This document shows, piece by piece, positions 34,471 through 42,801 of a DNA stretch of 64,000 nt. The stretch is from Geodermatophilus sp. DSM 45219 (GTDB lineage Bacteria > Actinomycetota > Actinomycetes > Mycobacteriales > Geodermatophilaceae): NCBI RefSeq assembly GCF_900104025.1, contig NZ_FNIQ01000001.1, positions 372,001 through 436,000 on the forward strand. The letters run 5' to 3'. The translations under genes and the position numbers were made by a program. Each line of letters begins with the position of its first letter. The stretch's first letter is position 1. The notes beneath the pieces were generated by a model, which was given only the letters and a program-made list of their open reading frames with translations, was not told where the DNA came from and did not search any database.

Positions 34471-35522
34471 CCCTGATTGACTGAAGCGTATCCGCGCAGC
34501 TCATAGGGGAGCTTTGCGGTTCTGCGCTGGTCAACGCATCCCAGCCGCACCTACTGGGACAACACGTTGATGTCGGCGGCGGGCAGAATGAGGGCGGTCA
34601 GGGACGCGTGCTCGTAGCGGCCCCACCCAGCCTTCATGCTCTTGGCCGTCGACGACCGGACTCATTCCGCCCATCGCTCCTCCGCTTGGCTCGTGCCGGC
34701 AGCGTCCGTGCTTGGTCGCTGCCACGGGCCTGCTTCCTGCGCTTCTGTGGACGACCGCCGTTGTCCACAGGTGCGGGCGGCACCGCCCCGACCGCGTTCA
34801 CTCGGACCTAAGGACTACTGGGGGACTACTGCAGGTCCGCGGTTGACAACTGGCAGGGCACCCACCGCCTGCCGGCAGACGTCGCAACCCAAATCTGAGC
34901 CGGCACGGTCCAGCAGGTCTCCGGCGGAGTCTCGCCCCGATGCGCGGTGCTGCGGTCTCCCCCTCCGCCTCCCGCCGATCTCGAGCGGCTCGTGCCGTGG
35001 AGTGATCCCCCAGTGCTCCGGTGGCTGCTCGGGCGATGTCTGCTGCTCACTGGCGACGTCGGGGCGGATGGTGGATCTGCGCCCGTCGCACTCCTCTGGC
35101 CGCTTCCGCACAACCGGCCTCCTCCGGCTGCGGCGGGTCGGGGGAAGGGTGGGCCGCAGGCCCATCCCGATAGGGACGCGTCAGCGCCCTTCCGGCGACC
35201 CGCTGCAGGCGGCATCCTCGGCCGGCTGCGGGGCGGCGTCGCTCCTGACTGCGGTCCTCCGACTCCGTCGATAGTCCGCCCCGAGTCCGCAGATAGTCCG
35301 CAGAACGCCCGCTTCCGCCCGTCGACCGTCAATCACACTCAGCGCTATAACCGCTGGTCAGAGACCTGCTGGGATAGGTCGGCGCAGGCCAATGACAAGG
35401 CCACAATCATGTCCGGGATAGCCATGTGCAGCCGCGTGGCTCCCATATCACTGTGGGTCGCGTCTGCGTTCGCCGCTGGAGCGTCTACGCCTCCTAAACT
35501 GACTGTGGCGACTGGGTGTCCG
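34471..35522. repeat. remnant element end: R2 repeat and AGTCCGC iterons
   Basis: No supported gene in about 1 kb. R2 lies at about 35100-35232 (GGGTGGGCCGCAGGCCCATC, then CCCTTCCGGCGACCCGCTGC). Iterons follow at 35273, 35284 and 35295. The next bases (GCAGAACGCCCG ... TCGACCG ... CACTCAGC) match the sequence between the iterons and attR at 42592-42640, so this is a homologous right end of a related element. Confidence 0.55.
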
Positions 35523-36005
35523 CTACGGCGATAGCGGGGCTAACTGTTGCGTGACCGTTTCGGCGAAGGTGTACTCGAGTGAACGCAAGTGGCGAACAGT
35601 ATCGTTGGGCACCTTGCCTCTGCCGTAGGTGGCCCGCGCCCTGATAAAATCGTTGACCCCGGAGGTTAGAAGTTTGGCTGACTCAACAATTTGTGTTGAC
35701 CGAGCTACGATAAGGAGGCGGGCGAAGGCCTCGTCGATCTCTGCGTCGAACTCCCTGCGTTCCGCTGCAATCACCGTACCTTTGGAGTCGCCTTCGGCTG
35801 GGATGATCTCGAATGTCACGTCTGCATACATGACGAAGCGGCGAAACTTTCGCACGGCGGCAAGTAGGGCAACGCAGGCATCTTGACGAGCCTTGAGGTC
35901 AGCCTCTCTCGCTTGCGAACGACGAGCCTGATTCTGACCCCAAATAGACAGCGTCCCGCCGATGAGCACGCCAGCAATTGCAAACAAACCCGACGCCCAA
36001 GCCAC
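35523..36005 (-). CDS. membrane-anchored hypothetical protein
   Basis: 160 residues. The GTG at 36005 gives VAWASGLFAIAGVLIGGTLS, a membrane helix, followed by a helical cytoplasmic part: QARRSQAREADLKARQDACV, ALLAAVRKFRRFVMYADVTF and AEIDEAFARLLIVARSTQIV. Codon usage is less G+C-biased than in the chromosome. It could be a membrane effector or accessory of a defence system, but there is no motif to prove it. Confidence 0.55.
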   Translation of the reverse strand: MAWASGLFAIAGVLIGGTLSIWGQNQARRSQAREADLKARQDACVALLAAVRKFRRFVMYADVTFEIIPAEGDSKGTVIAAERREFDAEIDEAFARLLIVARSTQIVESAKLLTSGVNDFIRARATYGRGKVPNDTVRHLRSLEYTFAETVTQQLAPLSP

Positions 36006-36501
36006 GGGGTCACCATAGGGGTGCCCTCGTGAGGGGGCGAGTCGCAGCAACAAGGGACGCGCAGCGCCCTTCCGGCGGCCGGTGCAGTCGGAGAGGCTCC
36101 TGCGGGGATGGGGCGGTGTCGCCTCCGGGGCGCCGACCGCGAGGGCATGATGGAGGGCCGAGCACAGGCCGCCTGCAGGTGACTGCGATGGGGGCCGTGC
36201 CGCTCCCGCCCTCGGCCGCCGCAGTCAGCGCGGGCGACAGGGACAGCGGCATACCGCATGCGGTGCCCGTCATCAGGTGCTGCATGAACCCAGCCGACTC
36301 CGAGCGACGCAGACGAGTCGTGCCGGCGGCTGACCCCTTGTTGGCCGGGAGCTGGCCCCAGGGCCCGAACGGCCGTGCCCGCTACGTGCCCGTAGTACGG
36401 GCACGTAGGGGTCATTGGCGGTAGTCACCGGTCTCAGCGATACCGCGGTTGACCTGCGGAAACGGTTGATCGGCGTTGGTTCGCAAAGCCCCCATATCAG
36501 G
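36006..36501. other. gap with partial R2
   Basis: No supported gene. A partial R2 (GACGCGCAGCGCCCTTCCGG) is at about 36040-36108. CGTGCCCGTAGTACGGGCACG at about 36386-36406 is a near-perfect palindrome, a possible operator or terminator. Confidence 0.35.
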
Positions 36502-36557
36502 CTTGAAAACCGCTATGGGGTGACACCCATCGTGGGTTCGAATCCCACGCCCTCCGC
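36502..36557 (+). other. tRNA-Ser 3' fragment (candidate att site, left of NACHT gene)
   Basis: The stretch runs from a CTTGAAAAC anticodon-loop-like start through the variable arm (TATGGGGTGACACCCATC) to a T-arm GTGGGTTCGAATCCCAC and acceptor CCTCCGC. The 5' half of a tRNA is missing. The same 56 bp recur at 40712-40767 with 8 mismatches, the first 23 bases from CCGCTATGG being identical. Confidence 0.75.
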
Positions 36558-36821
36558 TTTGTGATGGATCAGGACATCGGCATAGCCCGGACCAACGGGC
36601 GGTCTCCCGCCGTGCGCTTTCCAAGGCGCATGCACCCGGCCACTATGCGAACCCTCCCCGCCCGGTGGGGGCCCTCCGGTGGTGTGGCCATCATGTCAGG
36701 TGCTCTGGCGTGGCACCGTACGTGCTGCTTTATCGGTGTCGAAAATCGGGCTCGTCGGCTGGCGCTGCGGCAAGCGGCGGCCTGACCGCGCTAGTCGCTT
36801 CCTACGCCACACCGCCCTCCC

Positions 36822-36947
36822 GTGCCGGGGCAGGCTGACCAGCTCGGCAACGTGCCGCTGGCCGTGCGCGCGCAGGTCATGGCCCGCCTGCCGAACGACC
36901 TGACGGGCGTGCGCCCGTGGTCGGCGGTCGGGCGGGGCATCATTTGA
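36822..36947 (+). CDS. 41-codon ORF just upstream of the NACHT gene
   Basis: A GTG start gives QADQLGNVPLAVRAQVMARL, then NDLTGVRPWSAVGRGII. It ends 22 bp before the NACHT GTG. It may be a small co-expressed protein or the tail of a lost gene. No Shine-Dalgarno stands out. Confidence 0.3.
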   Translation: MPGQADQLGNVPLAVRAQVMARLPNDLTGVRPWSAVGRGII

Positions 36948-36969
36948 GCCGTGGATCACGGGGCTGCTG

Positions 36970-39900
36970 GTGCCTAGCTCGGGGGACCTCTCAAGACTGG
37001 CCGGGGCGTTGGCGACGGTCGCGATCGCCACGCTGGGCGGTCCGCTGCTCGCTGCCAGGACCGCCCTCGGGGAGTTGGTTAAGTACGGGCAGGCCCGGTA
37101 CGGGGCCGACGGCCAGACTCGGGATCTGCATCGGCAGGTCACCGCGGGCATCCGGCAATGGGCGGAGGGCGAGAGGTTCCTCCCTGAGCAAATTGAGCTT
37201 GGCCTAGCCCGCGCTACGGAGGTCGTCGCGCGGTTTGGAGCGGACCGCGACGCGATTGCGAAGCTGAACTTCGACCCGTCGGCGGTGTCCGCACGGGTCC
37301 TGAACGCGGCAAAAGCCCACGACCGGGCGTACTGGGGGACGGAGCCCCACCACGACATCGCCGAGCGCGCGGTCGAGGAGACCTACCGCGCCCTTACCCA
37401 ACAGCTGACGGCCGCCGAGCCGGTGCTGCTCCCGGCGGTCCTAGAGCTGCGCAACGCAGTCGATGAGCACGTGGCCCGGGCCGAGGCCCGGGGCCGGCGA
37501 ACCGAAGGGAAGCTGGACGACCTCGTGTCCGCTCTGGTGGCCGCCAGCACGGCCGCTGAAGTCATGGCCTACCTGCAAACCCGGGTCGCCGACTGGGACG
37601 TGTCGGTGTGGCATCCCGCCCAGCAGGCACCATTGGCGCTGGAGAGGCGGCTGCAGGTGCGCGGCACCGGCTCCGCCCCGGGCGCTGGCGGGAGCGGAGG
37701 GGGAGTGATCAGCGCCGCGGAGGCGCTGAACGGCCAGCGGATGCTCGTGGTGCTGGGTGGTCCCGGGTCGGGGAAGACATGGCTGGCTCGCCGCTACGCG
37801 CGGGAGGCGGCGCAGGCGGCCCTGGTGGCGTTGGACAGCGGCGCGAACCTGGATGAGGTGGAGCTGCCGCTGCTCACCACCTGGGACCAGTGGGTCAAGA
37901 GCCTCGGCAGCCCGCGCGAATCGCTGGTGGCGGCCGCATTCGCCTCTGGCGCGGGGCACAGCGACCCGGGAGCCGGTGACACCGTCGACCGGCTCCGCCG
38001 GACGTTCACCCTGCCCGGCCAAAGGGTGCTCATGGTTGTGGACAGCCTCGACGAGGCCGCCGACCTCGCCGCCCAGAGCGGCCGGCTACACGAGCTGGCT
38101 GCACTGCACGGGTGGCGCGTCGTGGTAACCAGCCGCCCGGCGGCCTGGGAGGCCACCTACCGCCGGCGCCTGGGACGCGAGGACGGGCCACGGATCGTCG
38201 AGGTTCAGAACCTCTACTACCCGGCCGACGTCGAGGCCTTCATCCGGCACTGGTTCGCCGCGGACCCCGACCGCGGCAATGCGCTCATTGACCAACTGCG
38301 GGCCCGCCGCAGCCTGGCCCGGGTCGCGGTGATCCCACTGATACTCACCTTCTACTGCCTGATCAGCGAAAGAACGGACCCGGCTGACCGGGCGCTGCCG
38401 GAGCGCAGCCGGCTGCTGTACCGGCGCCTGGTCCGACGATTGCTGCACCGCGGGTGGGTGGCGAACGCGCCAGGGCCCGGCGCCGCGCCCGACGTGACCG
38501 CCTGCGAGGCAGTGCTCGCGCAGTGGGCCTGGTCCGCGGTCCGCGACCGCATCACGCCGACCGGTCTGGGGAACTGGGCCGACACCTTCACCCAACCGAG
38601 TAGGCCATCGGACGGGCAGGGGCAGGCGATCGAGGCCGTGGTGCCGATGGCGGGATGGGATGGCGAGGGTGGAGTCACCCGGCGCTTCGTCCACCGCACC
38701 GTCCTGGAGCACTGCGTCGCCGAGCACATCGCCACGCTCGACGCGGACACGGCCGCGGACGTCCTGCTGCCGCATCTGTGGTTCGACCCCGACTGGAAGG
38801 TCACCGCGCCAGCCGCGATCGCCGCCCACAACGAGCGGCAGCAAGGAGCCCTTCTGCAACGGCTGCTTGATCAAGCCGTTCACACCCCGGCCGACCCCGC
38901 TCGGCAGAAGGCCGCCAACGAGATCGACGATCTACTCCTCGCGATCGCGGAGGAATCCCAACCCAGCAGTTGGACTCCAGCCCATCAAGATGTGTTTCAC
39001 GACTGCCGCGCGAGGAGCGCTTCTCGAGTGCCGGGTGCGGTCGCCCAGACTGCGCACTGGGCACGGTCCAACGAGCCTGCCTGCGCCGGGGTGCTGGCCG
39101 CGTTGCTCACCGCCGACCCGTGGTCTACCCCGGGGCTGGTGGATGCGCTGACCGCCCTGGTGGCTACGGCCGTCGAGCGGGAGCAGGTCCGCGCTGGGGT
39201 GCTGGCCGCACTGTTCATCGCCGACCCGGGGGAGGTGGCGCGACTGGTGGGGGCGCTGACCGCGCTGGAGCCCAGCGCTGTCGAGCGGGAGCAGGCCCGC
39301 GCCCGGCTGCTCGCCGCATTGCTCACCGCCAATCCGGGGGAGGTCGCGGACGTAGTGACGGCGCTGACCGCGCTGGAGCCCAGCGCTGTCGAGCGGGAAC
39401 AGGCCCGCGCTGGGGTGCTGGCCGCACTGTTCATCGCCGACCCGGGGGAGGTGGCGCGACTGGTGGGGGCGCTGACCGCGCTGGAGCCCAGCGCTGTCGA
39501 GCGGGAGCAGGCCCGCGCCCGGCTGCTCGCCGCATTGCTCACCGCCAATCCGGGGGAGGTCGCGGACGTAGTGACGGCGCTGACCGCGCTGGAGCCCAGC
39601 GCTGTCGAGCGGGAGCAGGCCCGCGCCCGGCTGCTCGCCGCACTGCGCAGCACTGATGACCCGTGGTCTGTCGCACTTCTGGCGGGGGCGCTACCCGCAC
39701 TGGAGCCCACTGCCGCCGAGCAGCAGCAAGCCCGCGCCGGGGTGCTCGCCGCGCTGTCCACCTCCGACTTGCTCGCCGTGAGCGTCCTGGAGATGGCGCT
39801 GACCGCCCTCGAGCCCACCGCCGCCGAGCGGCAGCAGGCCTCTGCCGAGGTGATTGCCGCACTATGCGCGACGGGTGACGCGATGTGGGTCGCGGACGCA

Positions 39901-40509
39901 GTAGAAGCGCTGACCGCCCTGGTGGCTACAGCTGTCGAGCGGGAGCAGGCCCGCGCCGGGGTGCTGGCCGCGCTGCTCACCGCCGACCCCGGGGTCGTGC
40001 CCGCCCTGGTAGCGGCGCTGACCGCGCTGGAGCCCAGCGCTGTCGAGCGGGAGCAGGCCCGCGCCGGGGTGCTGGCCGCGCTGCTCAGCACCGACCCCGG
40101 GGTCGTGCCCGCCCTGGTAGCGGCGCTGACCGCGCTGGAGCCCAGCGCTGTCGAGCAGCGACAGGTCCGCGCCGGGGTGCTGGCCGCGCTGCTCAGCACC
40201 GACCCCGGGGTCGTGCCCGCCCTGGTAGCGGCGCTGACCGCGCTGGAGCCCACCGCCGCCGAGCGAGAGCAGGCCCGCGCCCGGCTGCTCGCCGCACTGC
40301 CCACCGCCGAACCGGGTTCCATCCCGGGGCTGGTGGATGCGCTGACCGCCCTGGTGGCTACGGCTGTCGAGCGGGAGCAGGCCCACGCCGGGGTGCTCGC
40401 CGCACTGCGCAGCACCGATGACCCGTGGGAGGTGGCGCGGCTGGTGGCGGCGCTCCGATCCGTATCCGCGGTTGACTCATGGCTTGAGTGGCTGACCAGC
40501 CGCTCGTAA
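36970..40509 (+). CDS. NACHT-domain STAND NTPase with homogenised C-terminal repeats
   Basis: 1179 residues. Residues 1-250 are helical (LPSSGDLSRLAGALATVAIA onward) and resemble the NACHT N-terminal helical domains of actinobacteria; no known effector motif is seen. The NACHT domain follows: Walker A VVLGGPGSGKTWLA near 260-272, Walker B VLMVVDSLDEAADL near 352-365, VVVTSRPAAWE, and the NACHT winged-helix region with RFVHRTVLEHCVAEHIA. From about 697 there are twelve full and one partial 36-residue repeats, consensus AGVLAALLTADPGVVPALVA, ALTALEPSAVEREQAR. Repeats 2-3 and 4-5 are 216-bp copies differing by one base. Role as a phage sensor is inference. Confidence 0.88.
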   Translation: MPSSGDLSRLAGALATVAIATLGGPLLAARTALGELVKYGQARYGADGQTRDLHRQVTAGIRQWAEGERFLPEQIELGLARATEVVARFGADRDAIAKLNFDPSAVSARVLNAAKAHDRAYWGTEPHHDIAERAVEETYRALTQQLTAAEPVLLPAVLELRNAVDEHVARAEARGRRTEGKLDDLVSALVAASTAAEVMAYLQTRVADWDVSVWHPAQQAPLALERRLQVRGTGSAPGAGGSGGGVISAAEALNGQRMLVVLGGPGSGKTWLARRYAREAAQAALVALDSGANLDEVELPLLTTWDQWVKSLGSPRESLVAAAFASGAGHSDPGAGDTVDRLRRTFTLPGQRVLMVVDSLDEAADLAAQSGRLHELAALHGWRVVVTSRPAAWEATYRRRLGREDGPRIVEVQNLYYPADVEAFIRHWFAADPDRGNALIDQLRARRSLARVAVIPLILTFYCLISERTDPADRALPERSRLLYRRLVRRLLHRGWVANAPGPGAAPDVTACEAVLAQWAWSAVRDRITPTGLGNWADTFTQPSRPSDGQGQAIEAVVPMAGWDGEGGVTRRFVHRTVLEHCVAEHIATLDADTAADVLLPHLWFDPDWKVTAPAAIAAHNERQQGALLQRLLDQAVHTPADPARQKAANEIDDLLLAIAEESQPSSWTPAHQDVFHDCRARSASRVPGAVAQTAHWARSNEPACAGVLAALLTADPWSTPGLVDALTALVATAVEREQVRAGVLAALFIADPGEVARLVGALTALEPSAVEREQARARLLAALLTANPGEVADVVTALTALEPSAVEREQARAGVLAALFIADPGEVARLVGALTALEPSAVEREQARARLLAALLTANPGEVADVVTALTALEPSAVEREQARARLLAALRSTDDPWSVALLAGALPALEPTAAEQQQARAGVLAALSTSDLLAVSVLEMALTALEPTAAERQQASAEVIAALCATGDAMWVADAVEALTALVATAVEREQARAGVLAALLTADPGVVPALVAALTALEPSAVEREQARAGVLAALLSTDPGVVPALVAALTALEPSAVEQRQVRAGVLAALLSTDPGVVPALVAALTALEPTAAEREQARARLLAALPTAEPGSIPGLVDALTALVATAVEREQAHAGVLAALRSTDDPWEVARLVAALRSVSAVDSWLEWLTSRS
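39193..39624 (+). repeat. recent 216-bp tandem duplication within the NACHT gene
   Basis: 39193-39408 and 39409-39624 (two 36-residue units each) are identical except for one A/G near base 39399. Three further near-identical 108-bp units lie between about 39955 and 40275. Confidence 0.9.
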
Positions 40510-40711
40510 CGCCCGGGGCCCGTGGCAGCCTTGCGTACACAAATTCGCTTTATGGACGTGTGCCCGCGCATTGCCCTGGAGCTGCCGTCGCATTGAGAGA
40601 CCGCGCTATGAAGGCGTACCTGCGGCTCAGCCGGTAGAGGCCGCAAAGCGGTGAGTCGGCACGGTGGGGCCTGAGTGATCACCTGGGAGGTGAAGAGCAC
40701 GTGTCGGCTCT

Positions 40712-40767
40712 CTTCAAAGCCGCTATGGGGTGACACCCATCGCAGGTTCGAATTCCAGGCTATCCGC
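40712..40767 (+). other. tRNA-Ser 3' fragment (candidate att site, right of NACHT gene)
   Basis: Diverged copy of 36502-36557: the variable-arm part is identical, the T-arm has become CAGGTTCGAATTCCAGG and no longer pairs fully. With its partner it encloses 4.2 kb containing only the NACHT gene and the 41-codon ORF. The interval 40510-40711 holds nothing else recognisable. Confidence 0.7.
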
Positions 40768-40820
40768 TCTGACTAGCGGCTATATGTCGTCCGAGGTTCT
40801 AACCACGGGCCTCCGGCGCC

Positions 40821-41132
40821 TTAAGCGGATGCAATACCGCCCCGGGCTGCCGGTCGGTCTCTCGCGCACCGGCCTCGACCCCAGTCCACCGGCTTTACCC
40901 TCAAGAGCGTCGAGGTATCGAGAAAATCCCATTCGTTGCCCAGCACCCAGCACAGAGCCGACAACTTGCCGTTGACGAAGCCCCAGTGCCAGTCGTCCCA
41001 GGGGCCAACGCTTTCGGCGCCGTAGCGCTCCTCAATCCTTCGGCGAGCCGCTTCAGCTCCCGCAGCGATGTCAGGCGCAAGGGGTTCGTGGCGGCCGTCT
41101 TCGATCTCCTCATGCAGGATCAGGCTGCGCAC
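40821..41132 (-). pseudogene. small conserved hypothetical (WDFLDT family), start lost
   Basis: The core EERYGAESVGPWDDWHWGFV and NGKLSALCWVLGNEWDFLDT matches a small actinobacterial family that normally ends at LDT. The family N-terminus (EEYFDKVWYVRSLILHEEIE) is read in frame from 41159, but it begins directly after the stop codon of the next upstream gene and has no start codon; the first usable one is a GTG at 41132. About 30 extra residues follow LDT. Both ends are therefore damaged. Confidence 0.5.
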
Positions 41133-41159
41133 GTACCAGACCTTGTCGAAATACTCCTC

Positions 41160-41561
41160 TTAAGCCTCGAAAATCTCTCTGTACGTTCGTGGTTCGTCCT
41201 CGGACTGCAGAAACTCGACTTCTTCGGCTGCCTGCTTGAACTCCTCGCCCTTCCGGCGACCGAGGCAGCCGGCACGCTGATCGGGCGGGATGCGGGCCAC
41301 CGACTTCGGCAGTGGGGCCGACGGACGAGTGGGGACGGCAGCCCGAAGCCAGTTCGCGAGACAGCCGATCGCTGCCGCGCCATCACCGGAGAGCTGCCGC
41401 CAGTCCCCAAGACGCTCAGCGCGAGCCGTCCACGTCCAGTCCTGGCCAACGGGAAATCGCAGGTCAGCCGCAATGTCCATGAGGAGTCGCGGGTAGCCAA
41501 TCACGCGGGGGGAGTTCGCGATGTACTCACCTGTGCGGATCAGCGGGTGGACCGCCGTCAT
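41160..41561 (-). CDS. hypothetical protein
   Basis: 133 residues starting MTAVHPLIRTGEYIANSPRV. Recognisable features are few: DWTWTARAERLGDWRQLSGD and KGEEFKQAAEEVEFLQSEDE near the C-terminus. Its stop codon is in frame with, and immediately before, the headless WDFLDT-family gene, so the two may once have been one transcript or one fusion. Confidence 0.45.
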   Translation of the reverse strand: MTAVHPLIRTGEYIANSPRVIGYPRLLMDIAADLRFPVGQDWTWTARAERLGDWRQLSGDGAAAIGCLANWLRAAVPTRPSAPLPKSVARIPPDQRAGCLGRRKGEEFKQAAEEVEFLQSEDEPRTYREIFEA

Positions 41562-41747
41562 CGGCGGGCACGTGCAGGCCCCGCCTCCCGACAGCTCCTC
41601 GCTCGTGAGGCTGTGCCTCGCGCATGCCCAGGTTCCGGTCTTTCGCCGGTCGTCCAGAATGCTGCTCGTGCAGCAGCTGAGGGAGCCGATCCTGCCTGAA
41701 GCCTGGCATCACAGAGGTGAAGCCGAGCGGGCCCGCCTGGCAGCCGG

Positions 41748-42281
41748 TTGACCGCCCAGGCATTCGTCGATGAGTCGGCCCGTGGGTCGAACTACCACGT
41801 GTGCGTCGCGGTCGTCGCGGACGGAGACGTAGACGGGCTACGCCGGCTCGTTCGGTCGTTCTGCCTGCCCGGGCAGCGGCGGTGGCACTTCGTGACCGAG
41901 CGCGACAGCCGCCGCCGACAGATCCTCGACGCAGTTGTAGGCAGCGGCCAGCTGTCGGCGCTGGCCTTCTATGGCAAGGGCCGCGACACCGACGTCCGCG
42001 CCGAGAGCTTCCGTCGCATGGTCAACCCGCTTCTCGACCGCGGAGTGCAGCGACTGATCATCGAGTCGCGCCAAGGGCGCGACCAACGCGACCGTCAGGT
42101 GCTCATCGAGGAACTCCGCCGCCTCGCCCGACCCCAACCGTTTCGCTACGTGCACCTGCCGCCGCACGGCGACCCGCTCTTGTGGGTCGCCGACGCCTTG
42201 GCCTGGAGCCACTCCGCCGGAGGTACCTGGCGAGCGCGCATCGCGGACATCACCGCGGCCGAGGACGTGTCGGCGCCGTAG
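41748..42281 (+). CDS. DUF3800-like hypothetical protein
   Basis: 177 residues. AFVDESARGSNYHVCVAVVA, CLPGQRRWHFVTERDSRRRQ, RLIIESRQGRDQRDRQVLIE and DPLLWVADALAWSHSAGG are the four blocks of a family common on actinobacterial islands, with the RNase H-like layout of DUF3800 (acidic residue in VDES and in the LIIESR strand). The only start in frame is a TTG at 41748, so the gene may be 5'-truncated. It possibly is a nuclease; no partner gene is clear. Confidence 0.6.
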   Translation: MTAQAFVDESARGSNYHVCVAVVADGDVDGLRRLVRSFCLPGQRRWHFVTERDSRRRQILDAVVGSGQLSALAFYGKGRDTDVRAESFRRMVNPLLDRGVQRLIIESRQGRDQRDRQVLIEELRRLARPQPFRYVHLPPHGDPLLWVADALAWSHSAGGTWRARIADITAAEDVSAP

Positions 42282-42702
42282 ACAGCGCGAAGCCCGGCCG
42301 CTCACCGTCCGGAGAGGAGCCGGGCCCACTTCCTGAAGCTCAGCGCGACAGGCAAGGCTAAGTGTAGGCGTCCCCGACACAGGCGCCAAGCGTCCCCACA
42401 CCCTCCCTGCCCGCCATCATCAGCGTCTATCCGGCTGCAGCGCGGGCGAAGGGTGGGTGCCGCAGGCCCATCCCGAAGGACGGGCAGCCCCCTCCGGCGA
42501 CGCGCCGCCGCCGGCACGCTCGGCCGGTGACGACACGGCGCCCAGAGGACTGGGGAGCCGCCGCCTGTCAGCACCATGTCAGCAGTTTGTCAGCAGAACG
42601 CCCGTCGACAACCATCGACCGCACTCAGCCATCAACCGTAAAAATGCTGCTCAGAAGGCATATCCGCTCAATCCCGACGACGTCACATCATGCCTGGAAC
42701 AC
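42282..42702. repeat. right end of the island: R2 repeat and TGTCAGCA iterons
   Basis: No gene. R2 lies at about 42433-42532 (GCCGCAGGCCCATCCCGAAG). TGTCAGCA follows at 42566, 42577 and 42588, exactly 11 bp apart. The core att begins 108 bp further right. The same iteron is found at the left end, inside the integrase gene. Confidence 0.65.
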
Positions 42703-42746
42703 TTTCCTAAACCGTGTGTCGCAGGTTCGAATCCTGCCGGGGGCAC
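42703..42746 (+). other. attR (tRNA-Arg 3' half)
   Basis: Copy of 23017-23060 with one mismatch. It lacks the 5' half of the tRNA. It is followed by CAC-AAAGG such that the discriminator A is followed by CCA, which is what the ancestral chromosomal tRNA would have had. Confidence 0.93.
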
Positions 42747-42801
42747 CACAAAGGTGCTGGTCAGCGGCCAGTCCGCGCGCCCGATGCGGGCCACAGGAGC
42801 G

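Noticed and set aside
36520-36560. A complete tRNA-Ser gene
   Set aside because: Only the anticodon loop onward is present; the acceptor 5' strand and D-arm cannot be found upstream.
36561-36785. Small frame after the left tRNA-Ser fragment
   Set aside because: Its product is Arg-rich without pattern and there is no ribosome-binding site.
39060-40500. Regular repeats in the NACHT gene as a CRISPR array
   Set aside because: The period is 108 bp with no unique spacers, and the whole array is in one open reading frame giving a periodic protein.
41521-41751. A 76-codon frame coupled to the DUF3800-like gene
   Set aside because: It overlaps the 5' end of the opposite-strand gene at 41160-41561, has no recognisable pattern, and the coupling by TTGA could be chance.
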